Positions 6,924 to 13,678 of a DNA stretch of 17,552 bases are shown in pieces. The position numbers and the translations under genes are program-made. The stretch spans positions 1 to 17,552 of the forward strand of contig JBGTIS010000096.1 in assembly GCA_041745535.1 (NCBI GenBank), in the 5' to 3' direction. The notes beneath the pieces were generated by a model. It saw only the letters and a program-made list of their open reading frames with translations. It made no database searches and was not told where the DNA came from. The stretch comes from JBGTIS01 sp041745535. Lineage in GTDB: Bacteria > Bacteroidota > Bacteroidia > Cytophagales > Cyclobacteriaceae. Each line of letters begins with the position of its first letter. Positions within the stretch are counted from its first letter, which is position 1.

Positions 6924-7355
6924 TTATTTAAACAGTTTGATACCAAACATGAACAGGCAACTCACTTTGATGACTTCGGCTGCTACATAGTAAATATGTA
7001 AGCCGGATGAAGTCAGCACTTGTCCCTGGATGTGCATTTCTGCCCTGATGTCAAGTGCCGGTAGCAGCCAAAGTGTTTGGAGTAACAATAAAACAACCGG
7101 AATATACACAAGCCCAGCGTTGGCTGAAGTTAAACTCCCTGACTTTATCAGGCTAATGCCTATAGCAATGGCGAATACCCACTCCACTTTATTCAGTACA
7201 CTAAATACCAGGCGGCCAATGCCCAGACCAATGGGCAAGGTAACGCCGGGTGCCCTGAACTTAAGCCAGGCCTCCATAAAGCTAATGGCACATACAAAAC
7301 CGATCCAGAGAAATACAGCCACCACCGCAACCGGATATTTTACTTCTGTACTCAT
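6924..7355 (-). CDS. Four-helix membrane protein, unrecognised
   Basis: 143 residues with four hydrophobic segments (about 8-28, 45-72, 80-102, 120-142). Possible functional residues are in the loop D102-I-R-A-E-M-H and nearby histidines (H107, H120). It has no CxxCH and no obvious family signature. Its start overlaps the globin stop by 4 nt (ATGA), so translation is coupled. It may be an accessory of the oxidase or a small electron-transfer or ion-handling membrane protein, but nothing in the sequence decides this. Confidence 0.8.
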   Translation of the reverse strand: MSTEVKYPVAVVAVFLWIGFVCAISFMEAWLKFRAPGVTLPIGLGIGRLVFSVLNKVEWVFAIAIGISLIKSGSLTSANAGLVYIPVVLLLLQTLWLLPALDIRAEMHIQGQVLTSSGLHIYYVAAEVIKVSCLFMFGIKLFK

Positions 7356-7747
7356 AGTATTGGTTTCGCGGAGTTATTTCTGTAATACTCGATTTTATAA
7401 AGGAACATTTCGGCCATTTTGGAAGCCCGCCATTTGGCTTCTTCGGCTTTTTCACCCGTAAAATTTTCATCTACCGTTTCATAAAACAGGGTTAACCACT
7501 GATCAAAATGCTTTTTGTCTACTGGTAACAGAGCATGGGGGGTAAACGGACTGCCAAAGTAAGTATGTTCGCCTAACAAAACAGTTTGCCAGAATTTATA
7601 CATTTTTTCCAGATGCTCCGGCCATCGATCGCCCATGCGCTGATTAAAAACCGGCGCCAACAGTACGTCTTCCCGTACTTTTTCGTAAAAACGGTCGACC
7701 AGTAGTTTGATATCTTCAAGTTGTAAGATGTTCTTTTTTGTCTCCAT
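7352..7747 (-). CDS. Group III truncated hemoglobin
   Basis: 131 residues with the layout of group III truncated globins: LVDRFYEKVREDVLLAPVFNQ (helix B, Tyr21 at B10), W42-PEHLEKMYKFWQTVLLG, and the proximal-heme segment H80-F-D-Q-W-L. The length and the absence of the glycine motifs of groups I and II fit group III. Related proteins bind O2 and NO and are linked to NO detoxification and microaerobic growth. The start codon shares one base with the preceding stop (TGATG) and the stop overlaps the next gene, so it is embedded in a translationally coupled operon. Between an oxidase and Ric, NO scavenging or oxygen delivery is the likely role. Confidence 0.93.
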   Translation of the reverse strand: METKKNILQLEDIKLLVDRFYEKVREDVLLAPVFNQRMGDRWPEHLEKMYKFWQTVLLGEHTYFGSPFTPHALLPVDKKHFDQWLTLFYETVDENFTGEKAEEAKWRASKMAEMFLYKIEYYRNNSAKPIL

Positions 7748-8187
7748 CAGAAAAATGATTTATAAAATTCGGGAGTTGAATACATAATAAAATAGAACAG
7801 GGCAAAACCGATAAATCCAATCACAATGGCCCATACCCAGGCAGGTATTCCTTTGGGGGTTTCAGAACCGGTTACCACAAACTCATCTCTGCGCTCACTC
7901 CCATAGGCATTAACGGTAATAGCAACCTGATCGTCCACCACTTCATGGGCTTTTAAACCTACCACTGCTATCTCAGGACCGTTGCGTACCTCAAAAGGGA
8001 TTTCTTTTACTCCTTCCACATTGCTGGAAGATTTGGCCACAATTTTCAACCGGTGTTTGCCATCGGGAATTTTGGTGGTATCCAGCATAAATTTTACCGG
8101 GGGACGAAATTCCGCGAATGGCCTGGTTTCATCATCCAGAAATACCTTGATGATACGGTTATCTTCTTTGGGTTCAGTATCTTTCAT
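7747..8187 (-). CDS. Tail-anchored protein with beta-sandwich domain, oxidase-associated, unrecognised
   Basis: 146 residues. Residues about 10-105 are beta-rich, with Ig/fibronectin-like spacing (IKVFLDDETRPFAEFRPPVKFMLDTT, DGKHRLKIVAKSS, VKEIPFEVRNG). One transmembrane helix follows at about 115-136 (WVWAIVIGFIGFALFYFIMY) and a short tail TPEFYKSFF. It has no signal peptide and no heme motif. Without a signal sequence the beta domain would be cytoplasmic if the protein is inserted as a C-tail anchor. It overlaps the preceding gene by 14 nt and touches the globin gene. Position next to ccoN/ccoO suggests an assembly or accessory role, comparable in place but not in sequence to CcoH/FixH. Confidence 0.75.
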   Translation of the reverse strand: MKDTEPKEDNRIIKVFLDDETRPFAEFRPPVKFMLDTTKIPDGKHRLKIVAKSSSNVEGVKEIPFEVRNGPEIAVVGLKAHEVVDDQVAITVNAYGSERRDEFVVTGSETPKGIPAWVWAIVIGFIGFALFYFIMYSTPEFYKSFF

Positions 8188-8443
8188 CTACTACAATATT
8201 TTTGATATGACCGGGCTGCTTTTCTCCTGGTCGGATAAGAAATTTAAGGCTATAAAAAAGCGTAAAGGAAACAATGATGATCCCTACCATAATGATGATA
8301 TAATCCCAATTACCTTGCGGCCCCGTTCCATGTGTAATATTTTTTAGTAGCTTGGGCTGGTTTTGCCCACATACCGTACAGGCCAATGCGGATTGCGCAG
8401 ACATTGAAAAAATAAACAGTAAAATCAGGCTGAGTTTCTTCAT
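8174..8443 (-). CDS. Small exported membrane protein with CxxC, unrecognised
   Basis: 89 residues. A signal-peptide-like start (MKKLSLILLFIFSMSAQSALA) is followed by CTVCGQNQP, then a transmembrane helix at about 48-70 (YIIIMVGIIIVSFTLFYSLKFLI) and a short charged tail. The CTVC pair just after the predicted cleavage site would lie in the periplasm and could bind copper or form a disulfide. It starts 24 nt after the ccoO stop and overlaps the next gene by 14 nt. A role in copper delivery or as a small oxidase subunit is a guess from position and the CxxC. Confidence 0.75.
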   Translation of the reverse strand: MKKLSLILLFIFSMSAQSALACTVCGQNQPKLLKNITHGTGPQGNWDYIIIMVGIIIVSFTLFYSLKFLIRPGEKQPGHIKNIVVDERY

Positions 8444-8467
8444 CTTATTTCTCGTTTTTCCAATATG

Positions 8468-9478
8468 TTATTGAGTTTGGTTCATCACTAAATCCCTGAT
8501 TTTTTTTACGTCATCAGCCGTTAAGAGCGACGCGTTGTTACCCCAGCTAGAACGTTCATGATTGGCGATGGCGGCGACCTCCTCATCGCTCAGCTGATCG
8601 GCAAAACCCGGCATTTGCGCGAATTCAGGCCGTGCGTCATAGCCCTGCAAAATGATGCGCACCATCAGGTCCGGATCTTCATCGTTTATGATGTCACTTC
8701 CTGCCAATGGAGGAAAAGCACCCGGCAAACCGGTACCTTCCGCCTGATGGCAGGCCGCGCAGGTTGAGGTGTAAAGGGCTTGTCCATCGGGTAATTGACT
8801 ATCCTGATTATTTTGTTTATTGTTTACTTCTTCCAATTTCTTTCTGGTAGAAGGGATAAATTCTACAGACCGCTCAGCCGTCAACGGTGCTTGTTTGAGC
8901 GATTGCAGATACGCCACCAAATTCAGAGCATCTGGTGTAGACACTATTTTTACATTTTTTCCTGAATACCCTTCAGGTACTGCCAACACTTTATCGCCTT
9001 CAGTAACCTCGGTTTTTTCCTCAAACAGCCAGGGGTAAGAGGGCATAATGGATTGTTTTACCACGATACGCGGATTGTACAGGTGCAGTAGGTGCCAGTC
9101 TTCACTGGGCTGGCGCTTCCCAATATTGGTAAGGTCGGGCCCGGTTCTTTCGCTTCCCAGTACCGAAGGCGACTGCCGCCAAATATTCATCCGCTGCTTG
9201 CTGTAATAATAATCGGATGGAATAGAAGGGCGGCTGCCCCAGGTTTTATCCATCGCGATGCTTCGAACCTGCTGGGTATGGCAGGCCACACAACCTTCTC
9301 TGATAAATACATGGAGGCCATTTAGTTCCGCCTCTGTCATGGTTGGCATTTCTGGTAGTGGTTTGGTATTTTCCTGCATCTGATAGGCCGGAAATACCGC
9401 TACCCCAATGCTGAGAATCAGAAAGCCCAGGAAAGATACAATGACTAACAGTCTATGGTCTTTATGGAAATTAAACAT
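8468..9478 (-). CDS. ccoO: cbb3 oxidase subunit II (CcoO) with fused C-terminal cytochrome c domain
   Basis: 336 residues. One N-terminal transmembrane helix (about 10-30) is followed by a CcoO domain: C63-V-A-C-H67 heme c site in the typical context EGCVACHTQQVRS, then RTGPDLTNIG, W128-H and the Met ligand M145 in SIMPSYPW. After a polar linker (about 200-232) comes a second cytochrome c domain with C240-A-A-C-H244 and M289 (QMPGF), resembling a single CcoP module. Typical CcoO is monoheme and about 200 residues, so the extra domain may replace a separate CcoP, for which no gene is seen nearby. The protein would pass electrons from a donor cytochrome or quinol dehydrogenase to CcoN. The start overlaps the ccoN stop by 8 nt. 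Confidence 0.93.
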   Translation of the reverse strand: MFNFHKDHRLLVIVSFLGFLILSIGVAVFPAYQMQENTKPLPEMPTMTEAELNGLHVFIREGCVACHTQQVRSIAMDKTWGSRPSIPSDYYYSKQRMNIWRQSPSVLGSERTGPDLTNIGKRQPSEDWHLLHLYNPRIVVKQSIMPSYPWLFEEKTEVTEGDKVLAVPEGYSGKNVKIVSTPDALNLVAYLQSLKQAPLTAERSVEFIPSTRKKLEEVNNKQNNQDSQLPDGQALYTSTCAACHQAEGTGLPGAFPPLAGSDIINDEDPDLMVRIILQGYDARPEFAQMPGFADQLSDEEVAAIANHERSSWGNNASLLTADDVKKIRDLVMNQTQ

Positions 9479-11291
9479 ATTCTTTCGATTCAGTTTGATC
9501 TATATCTTTGTGTAAAACAGGTCGGCTTACAGCCACCTTCCTGTTTTTTACCATATAGTAGAAATTGTAGGCAAAGATCAGGTGAGATACAAACATGAGC
9601 GTACCACCGATAGCCCGGGAAACCCAATACGACTTCATCATCACTACAGATTCAATAAAGGGTAAACCCTCTACCCAGCTTAACCCTTTGAGCGTACCTC
9701 CGGCCATCAAAGAAATCATATAGGCAAACAAGCCAATAAACGCCAGCCAGAAATGGGCGCCCACCAAAAGCTGTGGCGGTTCTTTCGCTGTTATCCTGGG
9801 CACAATGGCATACATACAAGCCCACAGAATCATGGTGACAATACCGTACATGGTCATATGTGAGTGGGCTACATTAAAATCTGTAAAATGCCAGATGTAA
9901 TTGGTGAAACGAAAGGCCTGAAAACTGCCCTGGGCAGAACCCACAAAATAAAATACCACCCCTACCAGAAAGAAAGGGAGTACATAACTTTTAGAAATAT
10001 GGCTCCAGCTTCCTCTCATCGTCATCAGAAAGTTGGTGGTTCCCGCTATCACCGGAATAAACATGCCCGCGCTAAAGACAATCGCCGTAGTTTGCAACCA
10101 CCACGGTAACGGACTAAACACAAAGTGGTGGGTACCGATCATGGTATAGAACAGCATCTGTGTCCAAAACGCCAGTACGCCCAAAGAATAAGAATAAATG
10201 GGCTTGTTGAGGGCAGACGGCAAATAATAGTAAATCAGGCCCAGGGTAAAGGTCATGAACCACATGCCCACGCCCTGGTGCATGTAATAGCCCTGTATCA
10301 CTGTTTCACCAAGGCCATTCTGAAAGTTGGGTAAATAGCCTATGGTAATCAATACAGTAGTCCAGGCGAGCGCGCCCAGCATGTACCAGTTAGAGATATA
10401 GATTTCAGAGATATTGCGGTTGGCAATGGTTTTGTAAAAATTCCAGAAGTTAATGATAAGGCCAAGCGCGAAAAGTAACACCACCGGCCAGATGTATTCC
10501 CTATATTCGCCACCCCCATTGTTGATGCCTGCCATCAGGCAAATATTACCCAGCAGTACAGAAAGGTTGATCAATATCAGGGCACGCCAACCCCATTTGT
10601 AGTTATAGATTGTAGTATTGGAAGTACGCGCTACTACAAAATAACCCAATCCGAACATTGCCAATGAAGCCCAGCCCCAAAATACGGTATTGGTGTGTAC
10701 CGGGCGTAGCCTACCAAACGAAAGCCAGGAAACACTATCCAGTTCGGGCCATATAAATTTCATGCCCAAATACTGACCTACCAGTGTGCCAAACACCAGC
10801 CAGAAAACCGCGGCCCCCAAGTAGAAAATGATAAGTTTTTTTAGTGATGTCGGCGTTTCAATAGCGATGGCTGCCCTTTTCTTTTCGTCTGCCAGCGGGT
10901 TCGCGGGATTGTGGGTTACTTTATGGATGAGCCCCTTCTCGTCCAAAGCTTCGTATTCGCTCCCAAGTTCAGTACCTTTCAACTGATAGGTAAGTGCCTT
11001 TTTTCGCTTTTCCAGAAGATCATCTATTTCGTCTTGTTCCAGATTGGCCAGTTCCTCACGCAATTGCCATCTCTGTTTTTGTTGGTGCTTCTCCCTCAGA
11101 TTACTGATGTAACTGTTGAGCCTGGCAGTGAGGATCAAAATGGCGATAACGACAACGATTGCCACCAAAACCAAAGTTCCAACTATTCCGGGGCTGAGCA
11201 TCCAGTTTTCTGTGTTAACCGTATCAGTTTGAGCCATCAGGCCCCTGGGGATTAACAAAAGAAGTAACAATGCAAGTTGTTTAATATTCAT
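9471..11291 (-). CDS. ccoN: cbb3-type cytochrome c oxidase subunit I (CcoN), N-terminally extended
   Basis: 606 residues. The heme-copper oxidase core starts at about residue 150. It shows H199 (RPVHT, low-spin heme b), H338 (YYMHQGVG, CuB), Y382 in FYTMIGTHH at the place of the cross-linked Tyr of cbb3 oxidases, H388-H389 (CuB), and H476/H478 (VAHSHMTMYG, hemes b3 and b). The active-site Tyr and the lack of NorB-type Glu after H338 favour an oxygen reductase over a nitric oxide reductase. The first 150 residues are extra: a signal-peptide-like start, a helix at 35-56, and a charged, probably coiled-coil stretch (60-110). This part has no counterpart in proteobacterial CcoN. It starts 67 bp after the Rrf2 gene and is translationally coupled to ccoO. 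Confidence 0.93.
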   Translation of the reverse strand: MNIKQLALLLLLLIPRGLMAQTDTVNTENWMLSPGIVGTLVLVAIVVVIAILILTARLNSYISNLREKHQQKQRWQLREELANLEQDEIDDLLEKRKKALTYQLKGTELGSEYEALDEKGLIHKVTHNPANPLADEKKRAAIAIETPTSLKKLIIFYLGAAVFWLVFGTLVGQYLGMKFIWPELDSVSWLSFGRLRPVHTNTVFWGWASLAMFGLGYFVVARTSNTTIYNYKWGWRALILINLSVLLGNICLMAGINNGGGEYREYIWPVVLLFALGLIINFWNFYKTIANRNISEIYISNWYMLGALAWTTVLITIGYLPNFQNGLGETVIQGYYMHQGVGMWFMTFTLGLIYYYLPSALNKPIYSYSLGVLAFWTQMLFYTMIGTHHFVFSPLPWWLQTTAIVFSAGMFIPVIAGTTNFLMTMRGSWSHISKSYVLPFFLVGVVFYFVGSAQGSFQAFRFTNYIWHFTDFNVAHSHMTMYGIVTMILWACMYAIVPRITAKEPPQLLVGAHFWLAFIGLFAYMISLMAGGTLKGLSWVEGLPFIESVVMMKSYWVSRAIGGTLMFVSHLIFAYNFYYMVKNRKVAVSRPVLHKDIDQTESKEYV

Positions 11292-11358
11292 TTTTGATGA
11301 TATTAAGGCCTTTTTATCTTTTTATTTTGCTACTAATCATATCCGATAATTCTTTTTT

Positions 11359-11790
11359 TTAGCGTTTGAGGAATACCAGCCCTTTTTCCAGGTCGTTGGT
11401 CAAACCCTGAATGGAGGTATTGGCAAGCATTTCACGCAACGCGTCCCGGATTTCTTTAAATTCATAATGAATCGGACAGGGTTTTTTTTCAGAACATTCT
11501 TTCAAGCCCAGACCACAACCCGTAAAAAGTTTATTGCCATCAATAGCTCTTACTATATCGATGAGCAGAATGGGTGGGGCATCTTCTTCCACATAAAAAC
11601 CACCATTAGGTCCTTTGATAGAACGGATGAGTTCCAAACGGCTCAGGATCTGTAAAATTTTCGCTGTAAAATGCTCCGGAGCACCCACATCATTACAGAT
11701 TTCTTTGATACCGACCCTTTGTCCGGATTGACTTTTGGCCACAATAAAAATGACGGCCCTGATTCCATATTCGCAGGATTTTGAAAACAT
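11359..11790 (-). CDS. Rrf2-family regulator, NsrR-like cysteine set
   Basis: 143 residues from the ATG at 11790, which gives the canonical Rrf2 start MFSKSCEYGIRAV; an upstream in-frame ATG at 11826 would add a non-conserved tail inside the preceding gene. The winged helix-turn-helix covers 1-65 (VGIKEICNDVGAPEHFTAKILQILSRLELI) with the Rrf2 wing GPNGGF. Three cysteines, C92-x6-C99-x5-C105, match the Fe-S binding set of NsrR and IscR-type members. NsrR-type proteins are repressors relieved when NO destroys the cluster. The start lies 2 nt after the hemerythrin-like stop, so they are cotranscribed, and it precedes ccoN. It is the likely controller of this block, with the palindrome at 12392-12411 as a candidate operator. 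Confidence 0.92.
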   Translation of the reverse strand: MFSKSCEYGIRAVIFIVAKSQSGQRVGIKEICNDVGAPEHFTAKILQILSRLELIRSIKGPNGGFYVEEDAPPILLIDIVRAIDGNKLFTGCGLGLKECSEKKPCPIHYEFKEIRDALREMLANTSIQGLTNDLEKGLVFLKR

Positions 11791-11792
11791 AC

Positions 11793-12311
11793 TTATATTT
11801 TTTTCTCCCAAAACATATCGTCCCAACGTTCTATTACCGGCTGATGGGATTCTCCGAGATTTGTTAGAACCTCTGTTAACTGTGCTTCTGTAAGCAGTTG
11901 TTGCAGATAAGGAAACAGATCACGTTCTTCAAAACGAATGTGCGCCTCCAATTCTTCTTCAATGAGTCCTAAAGTAATCGCCTGCCTGGCCGGCAGCGCT
12001 TCCAGTTTTTGCCGCAACCTTTTTAACCGCCTGTGTTGCCTTTCCGCTTCTTTCCGCTTTTCATCTTCCTTTTTCAACAGACTGAATACCAGTTTCTCTT
12101 CCTCATAAAAATGTGTAAAAAGAAAATGATCGAAAAAGTAACAGGCGTACCTGGTCATCCGCTCAGGGGCAATGCCACGGCGCATGCCTGTTCTTATCTT
12201 CCAGCATAACAATAGGCCAAAATGGTGGTCTTTGGATAATGGCACCAGGGCAGGATGTCTTTTTAAAGGCGTAACCTTGCTTTTGCTGTGGTTTAATATA
12301 CTGTCGGTCAT
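11793..12311 (-). CDS. Hemerythrin-like domain protein
   Basis: 172 residues, all-helical. The HHE-type metal ligand pattern is visible: H29/H30 (SKDHHFGLL), H67 with E71 (THFYEEEKL), H93, and H124 with E128 (AHIRFEERDLFPYL). Proteins of this type bind a di-iron centre and are associated with O2 or NO sensing, storage or detoxification in the cytoplasm. It differs from Ric in lacking the N-terminal ScdA domain, so it is a separate di-iron protein. It is the first gene of the pair with the Rrf2 regulator, to which it is spaced by 2 nt. Its promoter region holds the perfect palindrome at 12392-12411. Confidence 0.88.
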   Translation of the reverse strand: MTDSILNHSKSKVTPLKRHPALVPLSKDHHFGLLLCWKIRTGMRRGIAPERMTRYACYFFDHFLFTHFYEEEKLVFSLLKKEDEKRKEAERQHRRLKRLRQKLEALPARQAITLGLIEEELEAHIRFEERDLFPYLQQLLTEAQLTEVLTNLGESHQPVIERWDDMFWEKKI

Positions 12312-12391
12312 GATGTAACTAATTTTTATCCGGTACTATGGCTGCACGGTAATTCTCACTTACCAATCATTATTTGTAAGCAAAATGCCTA

Positions 12392-12411
12392 ATTCGCATT
12401 TGCATGCGAAT
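12392..12411 (-). promoter_or_regulatory. Perfect palindrome, candidate Rrf2/NsrR-type operator
   Basis: ATTCGCATTTGCATGCGAAT: two 8-bp arms (ATTCGCAT and ATGCGAAT) around a 4-bp spacer, 81 nt before the hemerythrin-like start. The inner GCAT core recalls known NsrR sites (ATGCATTT-type arms). Its position ahead of the Rrf2 operon suggests autoregulation. The site is seen; its binder is inferred. Confidence 0.5.
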
Positions 12412-12418
12412 ATATAAC

Positions 12419-12450
12419 AATAATAAAAGATAAAAAGGTCTTTTATTATT
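12419..12450 (-). terminator. Perfect 12-bp AT-rich hairpin
   Basis: AATAATAAAAGA (12419-12430) and TCTTTTATTATT (12439-12450) form a perfect inverted repeat with an 8-nt loop. It lies 123 nt after the stop of the 58-residue ORF and just upstream of the Rrf2-type palindrome. It may end the sigma/Rof operon, but the stem is nearly all A-U and lacks a clean following T-run, so it could instead be a regulatory element. The rest of 12451-12572 shows nothing I can name. Confidence 0.35.
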
Positions 12451-12572
12451 TTAATTTATCAATAAAGAATTTATCAGGGAATATAAAGTGTAGCATCAGG
12501 AAGTTTGAATATGAGCATGCGCGGGAAAAAGGGCTTTATCCTGATAAGTGGCATCAAATGTTATTTAGCTTT

Positions 12573-12749
12573 TTACTCAGGTTTATGATGCTTTTTCTCC
12601 CCATCATTATCAACCTGGGTTTTAATTGTTTCATTTAATGCCTCTTTGAACTCTGGGCGTAATTCAGCAGCATTGATATAACATACCGGACTTGCGTTCT
12701 CCGGTAACGCATCGTTTTTTTCTTCCCACTTTTTTTTACTGGCTGGCAT
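12573..12749 (-). CDS. Small hypothetical protein, 58 residues
   Basis: ATG at 12749 to TAA at 12575-12573. The product is MPASKKKWEEKND... followed by SPVCYINAAELRPEF and a charged C-terminus rich in Lys, Asp and Glu. It has no signal peptide or membrane segment. It follows the Rof-like gene by 30 bp on the same strand, with normal amino acid composition and no better ORF in the interval, so it is probably the last gene of the sigma/Rof operon. A single cysteine (C23) is present. I do not recognise it. The call rests on position and the protein-like composition. Confidence 0.5.
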   Translation of the reverse strand: MPASKKKWEEKNDALPENASPVCYINAAELRPEFKEALNETIKTQVDNDGEKKHHKPE

Positions 12750-12779
12750 AGCAAAAATATTTTGAATTATATACAGGTC

Positions 12780-13052
12780 TTAGCAATCGCAACTGAAATC
12801 ATATATATGCGCATAGAAAGGGGAAACCGCTTCATCTATTCTGATAATGTGGTCTAACCGAACTTCTTCTCCATTACTTACGGCCAGAAATTCCATGTTA
12901 TCTTTGGTTAGTATATTTTTTACCACCACCATTACTTTCATAAACTCGTGTATATCGGTAAAATAATGCAGGTTTACATATTGCTTTCTGGCAACGGCTG
13001 CTTCCAGACATTTGCGAAATTCACTATCAACAGGTTGATAATCTTTTTTCAT
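12780..13052 (-). CDS. Rof-like (Rho-binding antiterminator family) protein
   Basis: 90 residues. It resembles the small Sm-like Rof protein of enterobacteria: a start of the form YQPVDSEFRKCLEAAVARKQ, a strand-rich middle (VNLHYF, MKVMVVVKNIL, MEFLAVSNG) and the closing EEVRLDHIIRID, which compares with the LRLDKI motif of Rof. Rof binds Rho and inhibits termination in E. coli. The tail ends in CDC, an addition. The start overlaps the sigma-factor stop by 4 nt (ATGA), so the two are translationally coupled. The similarity is a recall-based match over short motifs, so the family is probable and the Rho-related function unproven in Bacteroidota. Confidence 0.55.
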   Translation of the reverse strand: MKKDYQPVDSEFRKCLEAAVARKQYVNLHYFTDIHEFMKVMVVVKNILTKDNMEFLAVSNGEEVRLDHIIRIDEAVSPFYAHIYDFSCDC

Positions 13053-13441
13053 ATCTCAATATAATAATCGGTGATCCTGGTGCGTAACATCTCTTTTGCA
13101 CGGTTGAGCCGAACTTTCACATTAGAGGTACTGATGTGAAAGCATTCGCTGGTTTCAGCAATATTCATGTTTTCAATTTCCCTCATCACAAACGTTAAAC
13201 GGTATTTTTGGGGCAACTGTTCAATCGCGTTTTCCAGGGCTCTTTTTAATTCATCATTAATGGCTTTCTTTTCTGGTGTTTGCATATCTGATAGTACTGA
13301 TGGTGATGCTGTATAAAGGTTTTCCTGCTCCGAAAGGTTTGACGAAACGTACCTAAACCGGCTTCTGTATTTCACATCGGCCAAAGCTTCATTAATCAGT
13401 ATTCTGGTAAGCCAGGTAGAAAACTTAGTGAGATTATTAAA
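13049..13441 (-). pseudogene. ECF sigma-70 factor, 5'-truncated
   Basis: The open frame runs from a TAG at 13442-13444 to the TGA at 13049-13051, 130 codons. It opens directly in the end of sigma region 2 (KFSTWLTRILINEALADVKYRSR), continues through a linker, and has an intact region 4 (LENAIEQLPQKYRLTFVMREIENMNIAETSECFHISTSNVKVRLNRAKEML). The first 60-80 residues with most of region 2 (core RNA polymerase binding and -10 recognition) are missing, and no ATG occurs before residue 50 of the frame; a TTG at 13384 is the only early alternative start. None of the three frames between 13445 and 13640 supplies the missing part. Transcription of the two downstream genes may still pass through it. 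Confidence 0.65.
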
Positions 13442-13646
13442 CTATGGCCGTTGGCGCTTATGCCGTTGCCCGGCTTACAGCAATTGTAAACCCTGCTCAT
13501 TAAATATGATTTACCTTACGGTTATTCAAAAATCAACCTTGTTAACCATATATTTAATGGAAGATGATGGGGGCAACCGGTGGGATATTTTTGGAAATAA
13601 ATATGGCTTAATATTATATTTAGCATAAGATGCAGACCCTATCAAA
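13442..13646. other. Non-coding interval upstream of the truncated sigma factor
   Basis: All minus-strand frames carry stops and show no sigma region 2. The first 50 bases are GC-richer than the surroundings and contain the direct repeat GCCGTTG (13447-13453 and 13462-13468) and the small inverted repeat TTACA-GCAAT-TGTAA. The remainder is AT-rich. A 66-codon plus-strand ORF here (13428-13628) has an unlikely composition and is not called. The stretch may mark a deletion or insertion junction. Confidence 0.3.
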
Positions 13647-13678
13647 AGGAAAACCCGAAGATTAGCTTCGGGTTTCCT
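13647..13678 (-). terminator. Intrinsic terminator downstream of the STAS gene
   Basis: AAACCCGAAG (13651-13660) and CTTCGGGTTT (13666-13675) form a perfect 10-bp stem with loop ATTAG; outer AGG/CCT pairs extend it with one bulged base. On the minus strand it is followed by a T-rich run (CCTTTTGAT), so it most likely terminates the STAS transcript, whose stop codon is about 105 nt upstream. The stem-loop is unmistakable; the direction is inferred. Confidence 0.75.

Noticed and set aside
9471..11291. Possible nitric oxide reductase (NorB-like) instead of CcoN
   Set aside because: The NO-related neighbourhood suggested it, but Y382 is at the cross-linked Tyr position of cbb3 oxidases and NorB-type glutamates are absent after H338; the partner is a clear CcoO.
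11791..11826. Upstream start (11826) for the Rrf2 gene
   Set aside because: The added 12 residues lie within the hemerythrin-like gene and precede the canonical MFSKSCEYGIRA start.
13428..13628. Plus-strand ORF of 66 codons
   Set aside because: It crosses the sigma-factor end and the non-coding interval, its composition is odd, and no homology is suspected.
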